This document shows positions 1 to 8,320 of a DNA stretch of 37,241 bases, one piece after another. Where the stretch lies: contig JACPJE010000033.1 in NCBI GenBank assembly GCA_016187725.1, forward strand, positions 1 to 37,241, given 5' to 3'. Position 1 is the stretch's first letter, and the number at the start of each line of letters is the position of its first letter. Origin of the DNA: Candidatus Latescibacterota bacterium (GTDB taxonomy: Bacteria; Latescibacterota; UBA2968; UBA8231). Below the pieces are notes generated by a model, which worked only from the letters and a program-made list of their open reading frames with translations, searched no databases and was not told the DNA's origin. The translations under genes were made by a program, and so were the position numbers.

Positions 1-2306
1 CCCACCCCGATGGTGCGGGCTGCCTCCAGGTGGAAGATGGAAAAACAGATCTCCGCCTGGTCATTGATCCCGTCCCCATTGGGGGTGAAGAGCGGCGGCA
101 CCACCGCCACCTCGTCCAGCAGCGGGTGATCCCCCAGTTCCGAGACCACCACCAACGACTGGCTGGCAGCCAGCTGGGTGGCATCCCCCGGACTGATCTG
201 CTGGACCGTGCCCGGCCGGCTCTGGCGCTCCAGCAGGGCGCTGAAGAACGTGCTCTGCAGAAAGACCCGGGTGCGGAAACGCAACACGTACACGGTGGTG
301 CCGCTGCTCACTGCCCTGGGCAGCACCAGGCTCACCTCCTCGGCCCCCTCCTCCAGCTGCCAGGTCCCCGGCCACAGGCGCCGGCCCCCACCGCTGCGCA
401 ACTCCCCATCCGTGCCGCTGCGCACCTCCAACAGCTCGATGGCCGCCGTGGAGGAGGAACGCAGCCGCAGCCGATCGAAACCCGGATTGCCCCCCCCGAA
501 CTGGGCCTTCAGATACAGGGTGAACTCCTGTTCCTGGCCAGGCACCACCCCCCAGGCCGGCCAGATCTCCCCCAACACCTGGTCCACCAGGGGCGGCTCG
601 AAGTGCAATTCCAGCTTGCGGATCGAGGCCGCCTGCAGGGGCTCCTCGCTGTGCAGCCGCACCTGGGCCTGGACCATCTGCCGCGGGCTGGGCGACTTGA
701 AGGTCTCCCCCTGTGCCCTATACCCCTCGCTCCAGTTGCTCCACTCGGGGCCGGGCACCTCTTCGATCTGCACCGGGGGTTGCTGCGAGGCGGGGATGCG
801 CTCCCACAACGAGTGCGAGATCTCCCGCCCAGTGATGGCAAAATAGTGGGGGATCTCCAGCACCTGATCCCCGCTGCGGGTGCGCACCTCGATGCGGGTG
901 CCCGGCGGGGTGTTGCCCTCCCAGTTCACTGCCGCGTAGAGCCGGGGCCGGTTCAACTGGATGAAAGGCGAGGTCAGACTCACCTCGGAGACATAGCCTT
1001 CCCCGTAGGCCTGGATCTCCCCCAGGTTGCCCTCCTCCTCCTGGGTGCCGCTGAACCCCAGCCGGCGCACCTCCAGGTAGCGCACCTCCTGCAGGGGAAA
1101 GGCCTCCTCCAGGCGCTGGTGGCCCGCGGGATTGCGGCGCGGGTCAAAGGCGGTCCAGATCCGCTCCCCCCCGGGGTCCAGATCCCCCTCGGAGAGGCGC
1201 AGCTGGTAGGCCAGGGGGGGGTTGGCCGGGCACAGCAGGGACACCCGGTCCAGCCAGTAGCGCGCTCCCAGGTCGATCTCCACCCAGCTTTTGTCGTCGA
1301 AGGGATTGTACAGGGGCATGGGGAACCAGGAGGCGTAGAGGCCGTCGGTGAAGATGCGGAAGAGCAGGAACTCGAAGCCCCCTTCTCCCGGGGCGCGCTT
1401 CTTCTCCCGCTGGGTCAGGCCGACGATATTGTCGCCCAGGGCGTCGACCTCCACCTCGGCCAGGCGGGGATGCTCGTGCCGGAAATAGCGCACTGGTCCC
1501 TGCTCCGCGGCGGGCAGGGCCTGATAGGTCTCCAGGCTCACCGCCAGTTGGCGCCCCCCGGGAGCCAGGCGGAAATGGTCGATGGCCCCCTGGTCGGCAG
1601 AGTCGAGTTGGGCGTAGGCCTGGGAGCTCACCTCTGCGGCCCGGGGTCCGGCGCGGTCCAGCGCGTCGATGCGCACCAACTGGGCGATCTCCCCGGCAAG
1701 CCCGGCGGCCCCTGGGCGCTGGGGCTCCACCTCGAAGACGAATTCCCGCTGGTCCTCGGTGGGCTGGTTGACCAGACCGACGCGGAAGTAGCGCCGCTGG
1801 TGCTCCTGGCCGATCTCGACGCCGTCCGAAATCAGCACCCGGAACTTGAGGAAGGGGTCGCCGTCCTGGGCAAAGCGCAGGCGGATGCGCTGCACGATCA
1901 GGGTGCGTCCTAAGTCCAGCTCCACCGACCACTGGTCCAGGGGCGCATCCGGGGCCGGCTCCCAGTAGGTGCTCAGGTCCCCGTCGATGAGGGCCGGGGC
2001 GACCTGGAGGTTGGTGCCGGCGGAGCGGATGCCGCCGATCAGGGTGTCTTCAGGGGCACTGGGCCGCACGTACTGGAAGGTGCCCGCATCGCCCAGGGCA
2101 TTGAATTCGCGGCGCAGGAAGCGCGGCTCCACCGCCCCGTCTTCCCGCACCACCCGCACCCCGGGCGGGACTGTCCAGGCCTGCCACTGCTCAGCGCCCT
2201 GCACCTGCACCCGGTCGGCCAGCACCTGGTGGCCCTGCTGGCCTTGAGCCGCACCCCGGGCCAAAACCAGGATCAAGAGCGCGAAGAAAGGGATGATACC
2301 CCTCAC
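1..2306 (-). CDS. Exported discoidin-like protein with TPNGDG tail (3' end beyond window)
   Basis: Open frame on the minus strand from GTG at 2306 through the left edge, 768 complete codons with no stop, so the C-terminus is outside the window. It begins MRGIIPFFALLILVLARG, a signal peptide, which decides the start; GGGGAGA lies about 10 bases upstream. Two stretches resemble F5/8 type C (discoidin) folds: around residues 85-135 (ALIDGDLSTYWEP, then WSVELDLG) and around 330-370 (YNPFDDKSWVEIDLGARYWL). Near the edge it reads PPLFTPNGDGINDQAEICF, the motif that opens FlgD-like/CHU_C-type C-terminal domains used as type IX secretion sorting signals, so the missing tail is probably a sorting domain (inference). 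Likely a surface or secreted carbohydrate-binding or adhesive protein. It lies downstream of the SDR gene but is separated from it by a terminator-like hairpin that ends 18 bases before this start. Confidence 0.75.
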   Translation of the reverse strand, partial: MRGIIPFFALLILVLARGAAQGQQGHQVLADRVQVQGAEQWQAWTVPPGVRVVREDGAVEPRFLRREFNALGDAGTFQYVRPSAPEDTLIGGIRSAGTNLQVAPALIDGDLSTYWEPAPDAPLDQWSVELDLGRTLIVQRIRLRFAQDGDPFLKFRVLISDGVEIGQEHQRRYFRVGLVNQPTEDQREFVFEVEPQRPGAAGLAGEIAQLVRIDALDRAGPRAAEVSSQAYAQLDSADQGAIDHFRLAPGGRQLAVSLETYQALPAAEQGPVRYFRHEHPRLAEVEVDALGDNIVGLTQREKKRAPGEGGFEFLLFRIFTDGLYASWFPMPLYNPFDDKSWVEIDLGARYWLDRVSLLCPANPPLAYQLRLSEGDLDPGGERIWTAFDPRRNPAGHQRLEEAFPLQEVRYLEVRRLGFSGTQEEEGNLGEIQAYGEGYVSEVSLTSPFIQLNRPRLYAAVNWEGNTPPGTRIEVRTRSGDQVLEIPHYFAITGREISHSLWERIPASQQPPVQIEEVPGPEWSNWSEGYRAQGETFKSPSPRQMVQAQVRLHSEEPLQAASIRKLELHFEPPLVDQVLGEIWPAWGVVPGQEQEFTLYLKAQFGGGNPGFDRLRLRSSSTAAIELLEVRSGTDGELRSGGGRRLWPGTWQLEEGAEEVSLVLPRAVSSGTTVYVLRFRTRVFLQSTFFSALLERQSRPGTVQQISPGDATQLAASQSLVVVSELGDHPLLDEVAVVPPLFTPNGDGINDQAEICFSIFHLEAARTIGV

Positions 2307-2324
2307 TGCCGGCCTCGTCTCCCC

Positions 2325-2359
2325 AAAAAAAACTCCCCGACCCACCCTGGACCGGGGAG
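2325..2359 (-). terminator. Rho-independent terminator or attenuator
   Basis: Read on the minus strand: CTCCCCG, a 13-base loop, CGGGGAG (perfect 7-bp stem, 2333-2339 with 2353-2359), followed at once by eight T (2332-2325). It ends the transcript of the SDR gene (stop at 2455). It lies directly before the GTG start at 2306, leaving almost no room for a separate promoter, so it may act as an attenuator for the downstream exported protein. Confidence 0.75.
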
Positions 2360-2454
2360 CAAGGCTGTATCAAAATCTGAAGTTTATTCACCTGCGCGGC
2401 AGGACAGTGCTGACCCGCCCTGTCAGCCCCCTGAACTCCGCCGCCCCTTCCCTC

Positions 2455-3219
2455 CTAACTGTTGGCCCGCAGCCAGTACCCCCCGTCCACCCTCATGACC
2501 TCGCCGGTGATGTAGTCGGCCGCATCCGAGCAGAGGAAGGTGGCGGCCCTGCCCAGGTCCTCAATGGTGCCCAGCCGGCCCCAGGGCAGCTTTCTGCCCC
2601 CTTCGCGGATCTGCTCCTCGGTGGCGAACTGCCGCTCGCCCGGGGTGTCTATCCAGCCAGGCTCGATGACATTGGCCCGGATGTGGTGCTCCAGCAACTC
2701 GGCGGCGATGGTGGCCGCCATGTGGTTCATGCCCGCCTTGGCGGTGTTGTAAGCCAGAGCCGTGGGCACCGGGATGAAGGCGTGCACCGAGCTGATGAAG
2801 AGGATGCTGCCGCCCCGGCCCTGCCGCACCATCTGCCTGGCGCCCAACTGGGCGACGTGGAAAGCCCCCCACAGACTCACCTCCAGGGTGCGCCTCATAC
2901 CCTCGATCCCGATCTCCAGAAAGGGCTCGCGCTTGCTGTAATAGGCGTTGCAGACCAGGATATCCAGGTGGCCCAGGCGCTGGGCCACGGCCGCCACCAT
3001 CTCCTCCACCGCCTGGCGGTCGGCCACGTCGGCCTGCCAGACCAGCGCCTGTCTTCCCAGGCTCCGGACTTGAGCGGCCACTTCCTCGGCCTCCTCCCCG
3101 TGGCTGTGGTAGTTGATGGCCACGTCGGCGCCGGCCCGGGCCATCTCCAGCGCACATCCGCGGCCGATGCCGCGCGAGGCGCCGGTGATCAGCGCCACCT
3201 TGCCTTTCAGGTCGATCAT
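2455..3219 (-). CDS. SDR family NAD(P)-dependent oxidoreductase (FabG-like)
   Basis: 254 residues, the normal size for a classical short-chain dehydrogenase. The Rossmann dinucleotide motif TGASRGIG is at residues 12-19; the usual NNAG is replaced by CNAYY near residue 90. The catalytic serine lies in FISSVHA near 143 and the Y-x3-K pair in YNTAKAG near 157-161. The C-terminus MRVDGGYW matches the FabG/glucose-dehydrogenase-like group. It probably oxidises or reduces a hydroxyl or keto group in the cytoplasm; the substrate cannot be read from the sequence. The ATG at 3219 has GGAGAG 8 bases upstream. The start lies 20 bases after the stop of the FN3 lipoprotein, so it is probably the last gene of that operon, closed by the terminator at 2325-2359. 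Confidence 0.9.
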   Translation of the reverse strand: MIDLKGKVALITGASRGIGRGCALEMARAGADVAINYHSHGEEAEEVAAQVRSLGRQALVWQADVADRQAVEEMVAAVAQRLGHLDILVCNAYYSKREPFLEIGIEGMRRTLEVSLWGAFHVAQLGARQMVRQGRGGSILFISSVHAFIPVPTALAYNTAKAGMNHMAATIAAELLEHHIRANVIEPGWIDTPGERQFATEEQIREGGRKLPWGRLGTIEDLGRAATFLCSDAADYITGEVMRVDGGYWLRANS

Positions 3220-3239
3220 GGTATCCGCTCTCCGAATGC

Positions 3240-4889
3240 TCAGGGCGACACGGCGATCGTGCGGGGATCGGTCCAGTCGCTGACCCGATCTTCCACGTCG
3301 ACCGAACGGACCCGGTAGTAGTAGGTCACCCCGCGCGACACCTCATCGTCCTGCCTGCTGGTGCTCACGTCGTTGGGCAGCACGCTCACATAATCGGCGT
3401 CCCTGGTGCTATTGGCCACGGTGCTGTGCTGCACCTCGTACAGGACAATGGCCCCGATCGCCGCGTCCCAGCTGATGGTCACCACCGGAGGCTTGGTCAG
3501 ATCAGAGGGGGAGGAGGAGGAAAGCCGCACGTTTTTCGGGATATCCACCCCCCCCGAGATCAGGGCCACCACCGAGGAAAGCGGGCCTATATTGCCGCTG
3601 GCATCCTGGGCTTCGATCTCGTAATAATAGGTGGTCTTCGCCGTCAGCCCCGTATCGATGAAGGCGGCACTGGTGGAGGTGCCCACCAGCGCGAAGGGCC
3701 CGGTGCTGGCCGTGGCGCGATAGATCTGGTAGCGGCTCACCCCGGAGAGGTCGGCGCCGTTGATATCGGTGGTGGGAGCCTTCCAGCTGACGCTCAGTTT
3801 CTCCGGGTCGCTGACCACGGGCTCTCCGGTCAGCAGGGTGGGCGCCGCCGGCGGCCGGATATCGAAGAGCACCGTGGCGCCCCCGAATTCGGAGCGCCCG
3901 CTCTCGCCGCTGCTGGTCACCGCGCTCACCTGGTAGTAATAAGCCGTGCCCCCGGCCACTGCCGTGTCGATGTACGTGGTCTGTCCCGTCGTGAAGCTCA
4001 ACCTCTCACTCCCCGACAACCGCGCATACCCCTGGTCCGGACGCAACGAACGATACACATTATACCCCCGCAGATCCTCCTCCACGCTGGCCTCCCAGCG
4101 CACCGTCACCTTGCCGATACCTCCCTCCACCACCAACCCACCCGGCACCGCAATGCCCGCGGTGCGCGCCTGGCTGCCGGCGCCCAGGGGGCCAGCATTG
4201 CCGGTCCGGTCAAAGGCCAGCACCGTGTAACTATAGACGGCCGCCACCTCCAAACCCTCGTCCACGTACTGGAAGGTCTGGGCGTCCACCGTGTCCACGG
4301 GCGCCAGCGATCTCCCCGCTTCGGCGCGCAGGATCACGTACCCTGCCAGACCCGTCAACATGCCCCCGTCCGCATCCCGGGCCGGCGCGCTCCAATTCAC
4401 CGTCAGCCGGCCTGGCCTGGCCTGGTCGGCCACCACCCAGACGTTCTGGGGTGCTCCCGGAGGGGAATGGTCTTCCAGCACCGTGGCCCCCACAAAGGGC
4501 GAAAGCAGGCTGAGGACCCCTGCCGTGTCCACCGCGGCGATGCGGTAGAAGAAGGTCTTGCCCGGAGCGTCCAGGGAATCCACCAGGCTGAGTTTGCCGG
4601 TGGTGATCTGCAGGGTGGTATCCCCTTCGCCGCGGACCAGCCGGTACTGGCCGGTGGACTGCTCGGAGCGAAAGAGGGCATAGCCTGCCAGGCGCCGGCT
4701 GTCGACGGACTGCCATCCCAGACGGATGAAGCCGATGCCCGGCTCGGCGCTCAACCCCGTGGGCGTGGCCACCAGCTCACGGCCGAGTTCCGATTGGGGG
4801 TCAAGGGGATTGGTGCGCTCGCGGTCACAACTCAGGCCCAACAACAGAACCATTCCACTCAGTACTGAGATATACCACAGCCGTCTCAT
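3240..4889 (-). CDS. Lipoprotein with five fibronectin type III domains
   Basis: 549 residues from the ATG at 4889. This start is chosen because it forms an ATGA overlap with the stop of the upstream gene and opens a lipoprotein signal peptide, MRRLWYISVLSGMVLLLGLSC, with the lipidated Cys at 21; the frame is open further upstream, but only as a shadow of the neighbouring gene. After NPLDPQS come five FN3-like modules of about 95 residues each. Each has the tryptophan strand (LGWQSVD, VNWSAPARD, VRWEASVEED, VSWKAPTTD, ISWDAAIG), a Y-x-[IVL]-[YLQ]-R/H strand and a late YYY-[RQE]-[IV] strand. Repeated FN3 lipoproteins of this kind are common in FCB candidate phyla and probably serve as envelope scaffolds or adhesins. 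No catalytic motif is visible. Confidence 0.88.
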   Translation of the reverse strand: MRRLWYISVLSGMVLLLGLSCDRERTNPLDPQSELGRELVATPTGLSAEPGIGFIRLGWQSVDSRRLAGYALFRSEQSTGQYRLVRGEGDTTLQITTGKLSLVDSLDAPGKTFFYRIAAVDTAGVLSLLSPFVGATVLEDHSPPGAPQNVWVVADQARPGRLTVNWSAPARDADGGMLTGLAGYVILRAEAGRSLAPVDTVDAQTFQYVDEGLEVAAVYSYTVLAFDRTGNAGPLGAGSQARTAGIAVPGGLVVEGGIGKVTVRWEASVEEDLRGYNVYRSLRPDQGYARLSGSERLSFTTGQTTYIDTAVAGGTAYYYQVSAVTSSGESGRSEFGGATVLFDIRPPAAPTLLTGEPVVSDPEKLSVSWKAPTTDINGADLSGVSRYQIYRATASTGPFALVGTSTSAAFIDTGLTAKTTYYYEIEAQDASGNIGPLSSVVALISGGVDIPKNVRLSSSSPSDLTKPPVVTISWDAAIGAIVLYEVQHSTVANSTRDADYVSVLPNDVSTSRQDDEVSRGVTYYYRVRSVDVEDRVSDWTDPRTIAVSP

Positions 4890-5605
4890 AACCATTTCCG
4901 CACTCGCAGTTGAAGGCTTTGGGGGGCCAGGATCATTTGCAGGGAGGGTCGGGACACCTGGGAGGAGACCACTTCGGTTTCGTGGGTGAAAAGCAGGCGC
5001 AGGCCATTGATCGCCAGGGCCGCGCTCAGCGCCCAGTAAACCTGGCCTTTGGTGTCCTGGGTGGTGGTCCGTTGGTAGAAGGACTCGATCTCTGCGGGAT
5101 CGGTTTCCCGCTGGTAACGGGCGTATAGTTTGTCGGCCTTGTCCCGGTAATTGCTGCCCCGGTTGTAGAGCAGGAAACTGCCCCCCAGACAACCGGCTGC
5201 CCACACGGTGCGCGCGGTGAAGTATCCGCGGCGCTGCGCCGCGAACCGGATCCGCTTGGGCATGCCGCTGGTGGTCGGCACCGGACCGGGCACCATGAGG
5301 GTGGAGGTTGCAGGGGCGGGAGGGAGGGCCGGCAGCGAGGTGCTTTGGGAGAGCGAATCCGCCGCCGGGTAGAGGAGCGAATCTCCCAGCGCCGGTGCAA
5401 CGACCTGGCCGAGGATGTCGGCCCCGATCACCAGCGTGTCGGCTCCGATCACCAGCGTGTCAACCCCGACTACCAGGGTGTCAGCCCCGACCACCTCGAG
5501 ACTGGGGGCGGTGCTGAGGGAATCAGCCGCTTCGGGGGTTTGCGCCTGACCCCGCCCTCCCAGGGCCAGGGCGATGACCACCGTTGCAATCCACAACCCA
5601 GGCAT
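4886..5605 (-). CDS. Exported protein with VxGADTL heptad repeats, function unknown
   Basis: 239 residues, ATG at 5605 with GGGAGGAAGG just upstream. An N-terminal signal peptide (MPGLWIATVVIALALGG...AQA) is followed by four tandem seven-residue units at residues 38-65 (VVGADTL, VVGVDTL, VIGADTL, VIGADIL), a Pro/Ser-rich linker to about 110, and a C-terminal part. That part has a basic segment (KRIRFAAQRRGYF), a probable membrane-associated helix (WAAGCLGGSFLLY), a charged helix (YRDKADKLYARYQRETD) and a second hydrophobic helix (VYWALSAALAINGLRLLF). The C-terminal half resembles, by feel only, small envelope proteins of the DUF5683 type; I do not recognise it firmly. It is the first gene of the operon with the FN3 lipoprotein (ATGA overlap) and the SDR, and has its own upstream promoter candidate. 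Confidence 0.75.
   Translation of the reverse strand: MPGLWIATVVIALALGGRGQAQTPEAADSLSTAPSLEVVGADTLVVGVDTLVIGADTLVIGADILGQVVAPALGDSLLYPAADSLSQSTSLPALPPAPATSTLMVPGPVPTTSGMPKRIRFAAQRRGYFTARTVWAAGCLGGSFLLYNRGSNYRDKADKLYARYQRETDPAEIESFYQRTTTQDTKGQVYWALSAALAINGLRLLFTHETEVVSSQVSRPSLQMILAPQSLQLRVRKWL
5411..5494 (-). repeat. 21-bp in-frame tandem repeat (four units)
   Basis: Four consecutive 21-base units inside the exported protein gene encode VxGxDTL heptads. The DNA units (for example the 15-base core gatcaccagcgtgtc on the plus strand at 5426 and 5447) are nearly identical in the two middle copies and diverged in the outer ones. This suggests recent slippage expansion. Confidence 0.85.
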
Positions 5606-5692
5606 AACACCTTCCTCCCTACTGAGCTAGGCAAGTGGGCCGGTCTCCGGCACGGCATACCCCCGCCCCCTCGCGATGTGCTGCTAGTTTTC

Positions 5693-5721
5693 AACTTAGA
5701 CAGGTGGATATACACTGTCAA
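5693..5721 (-). promoter_or_regulatory. Sigma-70-like promoter for the repeat protein/FN3/SDR operon
   Basis: On the minus strand, TTGACA (5721-5716, perfect -35), 17-base spacer, TAAGTT (5698-5693, 3/6 match to -10). It lies about 88 bases upstream of the ATG at 5605, within the 171-base gap after the metalloprotease gene. Confidence 0.5.
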
Positions 5722-5776
5722 CAAAAAGAGCGGGATCTAGCTGGTGGCCCTGCAGTACTGCGCGGTTGGCTGAGCG

Positions 5777-8320
5777 CTAGCGGAGCAAGAGCATCTTCTG
5801 CGCCACCTGCTGCCCCCCTGCCCGCAGCACCACCAGGTAGATTCCGCTGGCAGCCTCCCGGCCCTCGCCGTCCCGCCCGTTCCAGACCACCTGGTGCCGC
5901 CCGGACTCCAAAGGCTGGGCGACCAGCAGGCAGATCTGTTGGCCCAGGACATTGTACACCCCCAGTTCCACGGGGCCGGCGGCCGCCAGGGCATAGGCGA
6001 TCTGGGTGGACGAATTGAAGGGATTGGGTGTGCCGGGGTCCAGTTGCAATCTGGCGGCTGGCGACGGCGCCTGCAGGGCAGCGACACTCTGCCGCGGGGC
6101 CGGGGCCACCGCGATCCCGCGCAAGCCCTGGCCCGAGGCATAGCGCTGAACCAGGGAATCGCCGGCCACCGAGATCACCGCGATCTCAGCGGCGCCGGAG
6201 CTGGTGACCAGGGCCTGGGCTCCTCCCGGGGAGAAGGAGATGGCCCGGGGATCAGCGCCCACCTTCAGGGTCTTGATCACCGTCTCGGTGCGCGCATCGA
6301 GGATCACCACCGCGCTGTCCAGATGGGCGGTCAGGTACAGCCGCCGCCCATCCGGGCTGACCGCCGCGGCAAAGGTGCCGCTCACCGGCAACTGGATGGA
6401 GCGGGCCACCCGGTTGCGGGCCGTCTCGATGACGGTGAGCAGGTTGCGGTTGAGGCTGGTGACGTAGAGCCGCCGCAGGTCCCGGCTGAGGGCCAGGGAG
6501 CGGGGCTGACTTCCCACCGTGATCCGGGCCGTTTCCTTGCCTGCCAGGCCCAGAGCCAGCACCCGGCTGTTGTTCAGGTCAGTGACGTAGAGGGCGGTGC
6601 GGGTGGCCGCCACGCCGTACGGCCCGTCCTGCACCTGGGGCAGGAAGAAGCGGCGCGTGGTACCCGCCGCCAGATCCAGGGCCGTCAGGGAAGAAGCACC
6701 CGAATTGGTCACGTACAGGGTTTTGGCGTCGGGGGACAGGGCCAGGTCCAGGGGCTGGGCTGCCACCGCGATCTTGTCGACCACCTGGAAGGTGGCGGTA
6801 GAGACCACGTAGATCTGGCCGGCGCCCAGGCTGGAGATATAGAGCCGGCGGCCATCCGGGGCCAGCAGCACCTGGATGGGCTCGTCCCCCACCTGGATGC
6901 GGGCCAGTTCGCGCTCGTTGCCGGTGTCGATGATGCTGACCTGGTCGTCCTCGCGCACCGCGCTGAAGACCAGCGGCGCCCCGCTGAGGGCCACCACCTC
7001 GAACTCCAGCCAGTGCTCGGGGTGGGGATAGACCGTGGCCTGTCCCTGGCGGTTGAGGGCCCGGATCTGGTAGCTGAGATGCGTTCCGATCGCCTGGCCC
7101 GGGATGGAAGCGGAGTACAGCCCCTGGCCCAGGGCTTTCATGGCCACGGTCCGGGGCTGGCTTCCCGGCGGGCTGCTGTAGGAAAGCGACACCCGCTCGG
7201 CGCCCTGGGAGCGCACCCGGACCGCGTAGGGCCCCTGGGCATCGGGGGTGGTGCCCGGCAGGACCACCGGATCGAGGGTGGGGTGACCCGCCAGGATCAG
7301 CCCGGTGCTGAAATCGACCCCCTCCAACCGCTGTCCCGAACTCACCTCGATCAGCTGGGCCCAACCCGGTTGGGTGGTGTTGTCGTAGTATTCGGCGGAA
7401 AATCCCGTGGGCAGCTCGCTGAAGATGCCGCCGAAGTTCTCCTCAGTGATCCGCCCTTCCACCGGTTCCAGACGCAGCCGGTATTGGCCCGGAGAAAGGC
7501 CCCGCAACAGATAATCCCCCCGGCTGCCAGCAGTGGCAAAAGCCCCGGAAAGAGTCCCGTAGCGCTCCCCGGTGTCCAGGTTCTCGGCCACCAGGTGGGC
7601 GCCGAAAAGGGGCTGGCCCTGGGCATCCTTCACCGCGCCGGCGATCCTGGCCTCGCCCACCAGAAAAGAGGCGCTGGGGTAGAGCACGCTGGCCCCGGCC
7701 TGGTCGTCGGCCTCCAGGGTGGAGGCCGCGCCCGGGCCGTCGTCGCCGTAGTAGGGATTCATGGTGGGGCGGATCTGGGCCGCCCCGTCGAGGGGGGTGT
7801 GGTCCAGGCCGATGAAATGGCCGATCTCGTGCACGGCCACGTCCTTGAGTTCGACCCGGTTGGCCTGCTGTCCCTGGCCAAAGCGGAAATCGCGGCCATT
7901 GAAGATGATGTCGGCCCCGCTGATCTCCCCGGTCAGCGAGTTGGAATTGATGCGGGTCAGGGCGATGATGCCGGCGCCCCGGGGGGCCTGCAGCCATTCG
8001 CCGGTCTCGTCGAAGACCACGGCGTTGACGCGATCATCCCCGGAGAGGGCGTCCACGTCGACCAGGCCCTGATCCGCAAAGCCCACGCGGGAGCCGGGCA
8101 CCGCCGCCCACACCGCAAAGCTCTCGCGCAGGATCCGGTGGACCGTATCAGCGGGCAGATCGTCTGAACCGGCGCGGTCCAGGGCGTAGCTGATCTTTTC
8201 CGGGTTCTTCCAGGCCACCCGCACCGACCCCTGGCGGCTGTCGAAGGTCTGGATGAGAAAGGCCCGGGCCGGCAATGCCCCCAGCAGGAGCAACCAGCCC
8301 AGGACGCTAGCGTTGCGCAT
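5777..8320 (-). CDS. Exported matrixin-type metalloprotease with YVTN propeller and sorting domain
   Basis: 847 residues from the ATG at 8320. A TTG at 8341 is in frame, but the ATG has GGGGAAGG upstream and opens the signal peptide MRNASVLGWLLLLGALPARA. Domains in order: a zinc metalloprotease (about 25-210) with HEIGHFIGLDH at 164-174, the HExxHxxGxxH metzincin signature, and a Met-turn candidate RPTMNP near 187; a carboxypeptidase-regulatory-like Ig fold (about 225-300, DAQGQPLFGAHL); a linker with a further Ig-like strand set; a YVTN-type beta-propeller (about 460-755, repeats such as LYVTNSGASSLTALD and RRLYVTSLNRNLLTVIE); and a FlgD-like/T9SS sorting tail (TPNPFNSSTQIAYAL ... VYNVLGQ ... 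SGIYLVVL ... KMLLLR). Predicted secreted or surface-bound protease. Its start overlaps the stop of the small exported protein upstream by 14 bases, so the two are translated together. Confidence 0.88.
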   Translation of the reverse strand: MRNASVLGWLLLLGALPARAFLIQTFDSRQGSVRVAWKNPEKISYALDRAGSDDLPADTVHRILRESFAVWAAVPGSRVGFADQGLVDVDALSGDDRVNAVVFDETGEWLQAPRGAGIIALTRINSNSLTGEISGADIIFNGRDFRFGQGQQANRVELKDVAVHEIGHFIGLDHTPLDGAAQIRPTMNPYYGDDGPGAASTLEADDQAGASVLYPSASFLVGEARIAGAVKDAQGQPLFGAHLVAENLDTGERYGTLSGAFATAGSRGDYLLRGLSPGQYRLRLEPVEGRITEENFGGIFSELPTGFSAEYYDNTTQPGWAQLIEVSSGQRLEGVDFSTGLILAGHPTLDPVVLPGTTPDAQGPYAVRVRSQGAERVSLSYSSPPGSQPRTVAMKALGQGLYSASIPGQAIGTHLSYQIRALNRQGQATVYPHPEHWLEFEVVALSGAPLVFSAVREDDQVSIIDTGNERELARIQVGDEPIQVLLAPDGRRLYISSLGAGQIYVVSTATFQVVDKIAVAAQPLDLALSPDAKTLYVTNSGASSLTALDLAAGTTRRFFLPQVQDGPYGVAATRTALYVTDLNNSRVLALGLAGKETARITVGSQPRSLALSRDLRRLYVTSLNRNLLTVIETARNRVARSIQLPVSGTFAAAVSPDGRRLYLTAHLDSAVVILDARTETVIKTLKVGADPRAISFSPGGAQALVTSSGAAEIAVISVAGDSLVQRYASGQGLRGIAVAPAPRQSVAALQAPSPAARLQLDPGTPNPFNSSTQIAYALAAAGPVELGVYNVLGQQICLLVAQPLESGRHQVVWNGRDGEGREAASGIYLVVLRAGGQQVAQKMLLLR

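Noticed and set aside
30..1913. Very long open frame on the plus strand (627 codons)
   Set aside because: It is the antisense of the discoidin-like protein; it is His/Pro/Gln/Gly-rich and shows no domain pattern, while the minus frame has a signal peptide and recognisable folds.
4890..5204. N-terminal extension of the FN3 lipoprotein
   Set aside because: The extension overlaps the coding sequence of the upstream gene and would bury the lipoprotein signal peptide; the ATG at 4889 with ATGA overlap is the better start.
5894..8167. Long plus-strand open frame opposite the metalloprotease
   Set aside because: Composition typical of antisense in GC-rich DNA; the minus strand carries HExxHxxGxxH and propeller repeats.
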